Assembly (NCBI RefSeq): GCF_046054195.1
Contig: NZ_JBEQCS010000017.1
Location: 41,329-105,328 of the forward strand
Length of the DNA stretch: 64,000 nucleotides
Direction of reading: 5' to 3'
Origin: Celerinatantimonas sp046054195
Lineage (GTDB): Bacteria; Pseudomonadota; Gammaproteobacteria; Enterobacterales; Celerinatantimonadaceae
Shown: positions 60,138 to 64,000 of the stretch, piece by piece
Layout: every line of letters begins with the position of its first letter
Position numbering within the stretch: position 1 is the first letter of the stretch
Translations under genes and position numbers: made by a program
Notes under the pieces: generated by a model
Database searches by the model: none
The model's input: only the letters and a program-made list of their open reading frames with translations
Told to the model about the DNA's origin: nothing

Positions 60138-61400
60138 ATGACAGCAAAGAAAATCAATACTGTAGTCATTGGTGCCGGTCAGGCGGGCATCGCAATGAGC
60201 GAGCACCTTAGCGCTATGGATGTTCCGCACATTGTTCTAGAACGTAGCCGGATTGCCGAGCGCTGGCGCTCTGAGCGTTGGGATTCATTAGTTGCCAATG
60301 GCCCTGCTTGGCATGACCGTTTTCCTAATTTGAAGTTTACCAATACGTGCCAGGAATCTTTTCCCCCAAAAGAGCGCGTTGCCGATTATTTTGAAGAGTA
60401 CGCAAAAATGGTCAAAGCCCCGATTCGAACGGGGGTGAATGTCATCAGTGTTGAGCCAAATCAGGGGCGACTTGGCTTTTGCGTGACCACCTCAGATGGT
60501 GTTTATGATGCAGCTAACGTGGTTGCCGCAACCGGGCCGTTTCAAAAACCAGCGTATCCGGACATTATTCCAGCCGATAGCGAGTTGATGCAGCTGCACT
60601 CATCGGCTTATAAAAATCCCGAGCAGCTTCCTGAAGGTGGCGTGCTGGTAGTAGGCGCGGGTGCATCGGGCTCGCAAATCGCCCAAGAGCTTCGAAAAGC
60701 AGGCAAAGAGGTTTACCTTTCGATTGGTCAACACTATCGACCACCGCGCTCTTATCGTGGCCGCGATTATGTTTGGTGGCTTGGCGCTTTGGGTTTGTGG
60801 GATGAGATTAAAGACCCTAAACAGCAGCATGTTGCCTTTGCTGCAAGCGGTTATGATGGCGGACAAACCGTGGACTTTCGCGCCTTAGGCCACATGGGGA
60901 TCACCTTGGTCGGCTCGACCAAAGGCTGTGACAATGGTGTTGTCGAATTTAAACCGGGGCTTGCTGAAAATATTGCTCAAGGGGACAAAGGCTATTTTGA
61001 TGTATTGCGTGATGCCGATAAATACATTGAGCAACATGGCCTAGATTTGCCACCTGAACCTTCCGCTTGGGAGCTATTAAGCGATCCAACGTGCATTACT
61101 CAGCCGATATTAAGCCTTGATCTTAAAGAAGCTGGGATCACCTCTATCTTGTGGGCAACAGGTTTTAAATTCGATTTTAGTTGGTTAAAAGTAGACGCAT
61201 TTGATAAGAGCGGGGCACCGTTTCAAAAACGAGGCATTTCAGTGCAGCGTGGCATCTACTTTTTAGGTTTACCAAACTTGGTCAATCGCGCCTCATCTTT
61301 TATCTATGGTGTCTGGCATGATGCGAAATACATCGCTGATCATATTGTCGTGCAAAACGGTTATACCGATTATGTCAAAGACGAAGATGCGATGAATTGA
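60138..61400 (+). CDS. flavin-containing monooxygenase (CzcO-like)
   Basis: This 420 aa flavoprotein has an N-terminal FAD Rossmann motif VVIGAGQAGIAMSEHL (about 9-24), the ERSRIAERWRSERWDSL segment of FMO/Baeyer-Villiger type enzymes, an NADPH Rossmann motif VLVVGAGASGSQIAQEL (about 171-187) and the ATGFKFDFSWL motif near 341-351. It would hydroxylate or oxygenate a small organic substrate with NADPH and O2. It has its own terminator and is divergent from the LysR gene at 58680, which may control it. Ribosome-binding site AGGAAAAG is present. Confidence 0.85.
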   Translation: MTAKKINTVVIGAGQAGIAMSEHLSAMDVPHIVLERSRIAERWRSERWDSLVANGPAWHDRFPNLKFTNTCQESFPPKERVADYFEEYAKMVKAPIRTGVNVISVEPNQGRLGFCVTTSDGVYDAANVVAATGPFQKPAYPDIIPADSELMQLHSSAYKNPEQLPEGGVLVVGAGASGSQIAQELRKAGKEVYLSIGQHYRPPRSYRGRDYVWWLGALGLWDEIKDPKQQHVAFAASGYDGGQTVDFRALGHMGITLVGSTKGCDNGVVEFKPGLAENIAQGDKGYFDVLRDADKYIEQHGLDLPPEPSAWELLSDPTCITQPILSLDLKEAGITSILWATGFKFDFSWLKVDAFDKSGAPFQKRGISVQRGIYFLGLPNLVNRASSFIYGVWHDAKYIADHIVVQNGYTDYVKDEDAMN

Positions 61401-61423
61401 TAGCAGCTTTTAGTTAAGTCGGA

Positions 61424-61464
61424 ATAAAAAGCGGAGGATTGGCAAAACAATCTCCGCTTTTTAT
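61424..61464 (+). terminator. rho-independent terminator
   Basis: AAAAAGCGGAGGATTG pairs with CAATCTCCGCTTTTT (one bulge) around GCAAAA and is followed by ATATTTTTT, ending the flavoprotein gene. Confidence 0.87.
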
Positions 61465-61499
61465 ATTTTTTAGGAAAAAGGCAGCAGCTTAGCAAGCCA

Positions 61500-62357
61500 T
61501 TATTTTACCGAGGTAAATGCATTTCTAATCTGCAGTGATAGCTCATTTGCAGCTTTTGAGAGCGGTGTCTTCGCTTGGTAAAAATTTACTGAGAAAGACG
61601 GCAGTGGCGGCATATAACTGTCAAAAGCTAGAACCTCAAGATCGTCAGGGACGGTTGAAGCTAAGCAAGCCGTGATGGCTAAATCGCAGCGAACCGTTGC
61701 TCTGGTTGCATCAAAACTGCCGCTTTCAAAAATAGTTCGCCAACTCAGTGAGTGATCTGCCAGAGCCTGAAGTACGATGGGTCTAAAGGCGCATGTATCG
61801 GAGACGATTGATATCGGTACCGGCCTTTTTAAATGGGCTTTGCCAGCTTTGGCTCCGACCCAAACCAGCCGGTCAATTAATAGGCTCTGTGCATTAGCTT
61901 GTGTGAGAGGTTCTTCTATCAGCGCTAAATCAATAGAACTGTTTTCAATGGCTTTTTTTAATTCAAGAGATGGCAGACAGAGTAATTCAATTTCGACCAG
62001 AGGGTATTCTTTGGTAAATTCCTTTAAAACTGGCGGCAAAATTGTACTGACCAAATCATAAGATGCCCCCAATTTGATTATTCCCATAACAGGTTTATCG
62101 GTTACTTCAGCCCAAAGTTCATCATTAAACGTAATGAGTTTCCTTGCTTTGACCAGCAGGCGTTCGGCTTGATTGGTGAGATGCAACGTGCGATTTTTAC
62201 GCACGAACAGTTGCCCCGTTTGTTGTTCTAGGCGAGATACTTGCTGACTTACAGCGCTTTGTGTCATGTGTAGGGCGTTTGCTGCAACGGTCATGTTGTT
62301 GCAATCAGCGACAGTGACGAACGTACGTAATAAACCAATATCAAGATTCCGACTCAT
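61500..62357 (-). CDS. LysR-family regulator next to LysE exporter
   Basis: This 285 aa protein has the HTH FVTVADCNNMTVAANALHMTQSAVSQQVSRLEQQTGQLFVRKNRTLHLT and a typical effector domain (IIKLGASYDLVSTILPPVLKEFTKEYPLVEIELLC). It is divergent from the LysE-family gene at 62491 (133 bp gap), the arrangement in which LysG/ArgP-type regulators induce amino-acid exporters. It may sense the exported compound. Confidence 0.87.
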   Translation of the reverse strand: MSRNLDIGLLRTFVTVADCNNMTVAANALHMTQSAVSQQVSRLEQQTGQLFVRKNRTLHLTNQAERLLVKARKLITFNDELWAEVTDKPVMGIIKLGASYDLVSTILPPVLKEFTKEYPLVEIELLCLPSLELKKAIENSSIDLALIEEPLTQANAQSLLIDRLVWVGAKAGKAHLKRPVPISIVSDTCAFRPIVLQALADHSLSWRTIFESGSFDATRATVRCDLAITACLASTVPDDLEVLAFDSYMPPLPSFSVNFYQAKTPLSKAANELSLQIRNAFTSVK

Positions 62358-62490
62358 CTACATGTTCTCAAGCAATGAATAGATAACTATTATAAGTCGT
62401 AATGGATAATGCATTAAATATTAATTTTTCTTATGTGTAGTGCTTCGATACAGTCTCTGTCATCTACTTTAAGAATGCTGAGCTGTAAGT

Positions 62491-63093
62491 ATGTATGTCA
62501 CACTTTATCTATCTTTAGTTGTGTTTGTGATTGTTTCGACAATCTCACCTGGGGGCGCCACTACACTTGCAACCGCATCGGGAGCACATTTTGGATTTAA
62601 ACGCACCATCCCTTTTATGATTGGTATTGCATTGGGTCTTGCAACGATGGGAGCTTCATCCGCGATTGGGCTCGGTAGCATTCTAATTGCGATGCCATCA
62701 TTGAAATGGTTCATGAAGATTGTTGGCAGTTTATATTTACTATGGCTTGCATGGAAAACAATGCAGTTAGGCTCACCACAATTATCACGGAATCTTTATA
62801 AACCTACGGGGGTTATGGGTGCAATATTTTTGGTTTGGCACAATCCTAAAGGGTGGGTAATGGCTTTAAGCGCCGCTGCATCTTTTGCTGATTTAACCCA
62901 TAGTCCAATTATTCTAGGCGCTATAATCGGCACTTTTTTTTGCATCGCTGCATTATTCTCGCTTTCGTTTTGGTGCTCTTTAGGGTTGCTATTATCCAAG
63001 TGTATGAAAAGCGATAAACAGTGGAACATTTTTAACTTTGCGCTTGGCGCGATGCTGGCGCTTTCAATGGTGCCGATGTGGTTGTATGAATAG
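62491..63093 (+). CDS. LysE/RhtB family amino-acid exporter
   Basis: This 200 aa inner-membrane protein has five to six hydrophobic segments and the LysE family start (FVIVSTISPGGATTLATASGAHFGFKRTIPFMIGIALGLATMGASSAIGLGS), followed by FLVWHNPKGWVMALSAAASF, which corresponds to the conserved NPK motif of RhtB/LeuE exporters. It would export an amino acid or an analogue. Its divergent LysR neighbour is probably its regulator. Confidence 0.87.
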   Translation: MYVTLYLSLVVFVIVSTISPGGATTLATASGAHFGFKRTIPFMIGIALGLATMGASSAIGLGSILIAMPSLKWFMKIVGSLYLLWLAWKTMQLGSPQLSRNLYKPTGVMGAIFLVWHNPKGWVMALSAAASFADLTHSPIILGAIIGTFFCIAALFSLSFWCSLGLLLSKCMKSDKQWNIFNFALGAMLALSMVPMWLYE

Positions 63094-63241
63094 CTAAAAA
63101 TTGCCCCTACATATTTGGTGATTGGGAATGCGCAAAACAAATGGCAACTCAAATGAAAGGCTGAATTATTAGTTAATTATTCAATAACAACTAATGCAAA
63201 GAAAAAGGATAAGGTTGCTCTCTATAACTATTTGGCGGATT

Positions 63242-63436
63242 TTAACTAAACAGTGACGAAATGATTTCAACTAGTTTTTTTATCCGAATATTTCGATAAC
63301 TATCAGGATGAACAACTAGCCATATATCTTTCACGGCTATGCAATTGCTCATAATCTGGATTACATCAGGGTAATTACATGCGACGAGGTCTTTAGAAAT
63401 TACACCAATTCCAAGACCTTTTCCAGAATAAGTCCA
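63242..63436 (-). pseudogene. C-terminal remnant of a LysR-family regulator
   Basis: Translating the minus strand from about 63436 to a TAA at 63242 gives about 64 residues, PWTYSGKGLGIGVISKDL and KDIWLVVHPDSYRNIRIKK, the last part of a LysR effector domain. No start, HTH or earlier part remains; upstream, the sequence changes into an IS256-type transposase tail. The gene was probably cut by that insertion. Confidence 0.75.
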
Positions 63437-63549
63437 AGGAGTGGACGATTCCCATCAGAAACTGGCGTCAGGTCTTAAACCGTTTTATGACTATGTTTGA
63501 AGACAGACTATATGTAACTCGACAGTTAGTTACACAGAATTATTTATAG
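63436..63549 (+). mobile_element. IS256-family (Mutator-like) transposase, C-terminal remnant
   Basis: From AAG at 63436 to TAG at 63549 one reads KEWTIPIRNWRQVLNRFM then FEDRLYVTRQLVTQNYL. The WTxPIRNWxxxLNxFxxxFxDR pattern is the end of IS256-family transposases. About 38 residues are left, with no upstream part, so the element is dead. Its stop codon lies 5 bp from the stop of the deaminase-like fragment. Confidence 0.72.
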
Positions 63550-63553
63550 TCTC

Positions 63554-63952
63554 TCATGTATCCGTCGAATATGAGTCTTCTCCAACTGTTTTGTTAGCAA
63601 AATCTGCTACCTTAACTTCATAATCTACGTAGCAGTCTAACTGGTGTGGTTCTACCTGATTAGATGTAGGTAATTCGTAACTAATTACTTGACCTTTGTT
63701 ATCTTTACGTGCTCTTCTATAGATAAAAAACTCTGCATATTTATTTGGTGATACACCTTCAAAGTTTTTCAGCACTAATTTATCATTAGTTGGGCTATCT
63801 GTTTGGCTGATTGCGTCACTATGTAAATCGAGTGCTAGGCTTTTTTCGTATGGTTCAATGTAAACAACATGCGTAATGCCTGCAGCTACGATATGTCTAG
63901 CGCAGTTGTGACAAGGAAAGGTGTGAATCGCCACTACTTCACTAGACGACTT
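63554..63952 (-). pseudogene. 3' fragment of anti-phage dCTP deaminase-like gene
   Basis: The frame runs from an upstream stop (TAA at 63953) through KSSSEVVAIHTFPCHNCARH to a TGA at 63554. HTFPCHNCARHIVAAGITHVVYIEPYEKSLAL is the zinc-binding PCxxC half of a cytidine/dCMP deaminase domain, and it closely resembles the C-terminal domain of the anti-phage dCTP deaminases (AvcD type), which deplete dCTP during phage infection. The HxE zinc/proton-shuttle motif and the expected N-terminal P-loop domain are missing; the 5' side is replaced by the end of an IS3-family element. A GTG at 63934 could start only a truncated, probably inactive, protein. Confidence 0.72.
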
Positions 63953-64000
63953 TTAGCCTCATTAAAATATTGACGCTCATACTCTAACGGCGATAGCCCA
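63934..64000 (-). mobile_element. IS3-family transposase ORFB, 3' end (continues off window)
   Basis: From the window edge to TAG at 63934-63936 the minus strand reads GLSPLEYERQYFNEAKSRLVK, the C-terminal end of IS3-family (IS150/IS51-like) ORFB integrases, where SPxxYE is nearly invariant. The element abuts the deaminase fragment and has probably inserted in, and truncated, that gene. The terminal inverted repeat cannot be placed. Confidence 0.82.

Overview
The window is a dense stretch of bacterial chromosome with short intergenic gaps and clear Shine-Dalgarno sites. Its closest recognisable homologues are gammaproteobacterial: IlvC (493 aa class II form), IlvY, TcdA, UbiK, ElaA, DkgB, LdhA, GntU/GntK, and an Edd-Eda pair. 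LdhA, an iron-dependent alcohol dehydrogenase and several decarboxylases suggest a facultative anaerobe that ferments sugars and meets plant-derived aromatic acids. I cannot name the genus. No rRNA, complete tRNA, CRISPR array or replication origin was seen.

Layout. 1-4.4 kb: gluconate use by the Entner-Doudoroff route (eda partial, edd, gntK, divergent gntU) with a tandem GntR-type operator. 4.5-11.4 kb: a small secreted DUF4168 protein, then a sugar ABC importer with its own PfkB-type kinase, divergent from a ROK regulator. 11.6-16.7 kb: FAN1-like nuclease, aspartoacylase family protein, orphan propeptide-like protein, isochorismatase-fold protein, a 55-bp tandem repeat array and tcdA. 16.8-18.2 kb: an AT-rich glycosyltransferase gene that looks foreign. 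18.6-29 kb: housekeeping metabolism (ilvC/ilvY, Cys-tRNA(Pro) deacylase, elaA, ubiK, class II DAHP synthase, two 2-hydroxyacid dehydrogenases, EcsC, DUF554, YbdH-like dehydrogenase). 29-34.2 kb: Fe-alcohol dehydrogenase, LysR, and an operon of YbdL-like aminotransferase, nitrilase-fold amidase and amino-acid-binding protein. 34.5-45.4 kb: aromatic acid decarboxylation (bsdBCD with MarR and isopentenyl-PP isomerase; an LpdC/gallate-decarboxylase-like UbiD enzyme with MFS transporter and LysR), a polar amino-acid ABC importer lacking an ATPase, and dkgB. 46-50 kb: a three-part LplT-acyltransferase-acyl-ACP ligase fusion under a TetR regulator. 50.7-56 kb: NAD biosynthesis, nadB-nadC-nadA divergent from a NifS-like gene and a NiaR repressor, an arrangement and NadA type known from Bacillus. 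56.2-63.1 kb: an unassigned cluster (RraA family, RidA family, GST, an AroQ-like protein with altered active site, LysR, flavoprotein monooxygenase, LysR, LysE exporter). 63.2-64 kb: mobile-element debris, namely a truncated LysR, an IS256-type transposase tail, the 3' part of an anti-phage dCTP deaminase-like gene and the end of an IS3-family transposase.

The most interesting points are the Bacillus-like nad locus inside a proteobacterial chromosome, the AroQ-like enzyme missing key active-site residues in an unassigned catabolic operon, the pairing of isopentenyl-PP isomerase with a prenyl-FMN-dependent decarboxylase locus, and the broken defence gene at the right edge. All assignments are from reading the sequence and remembered family features; no database search was run.
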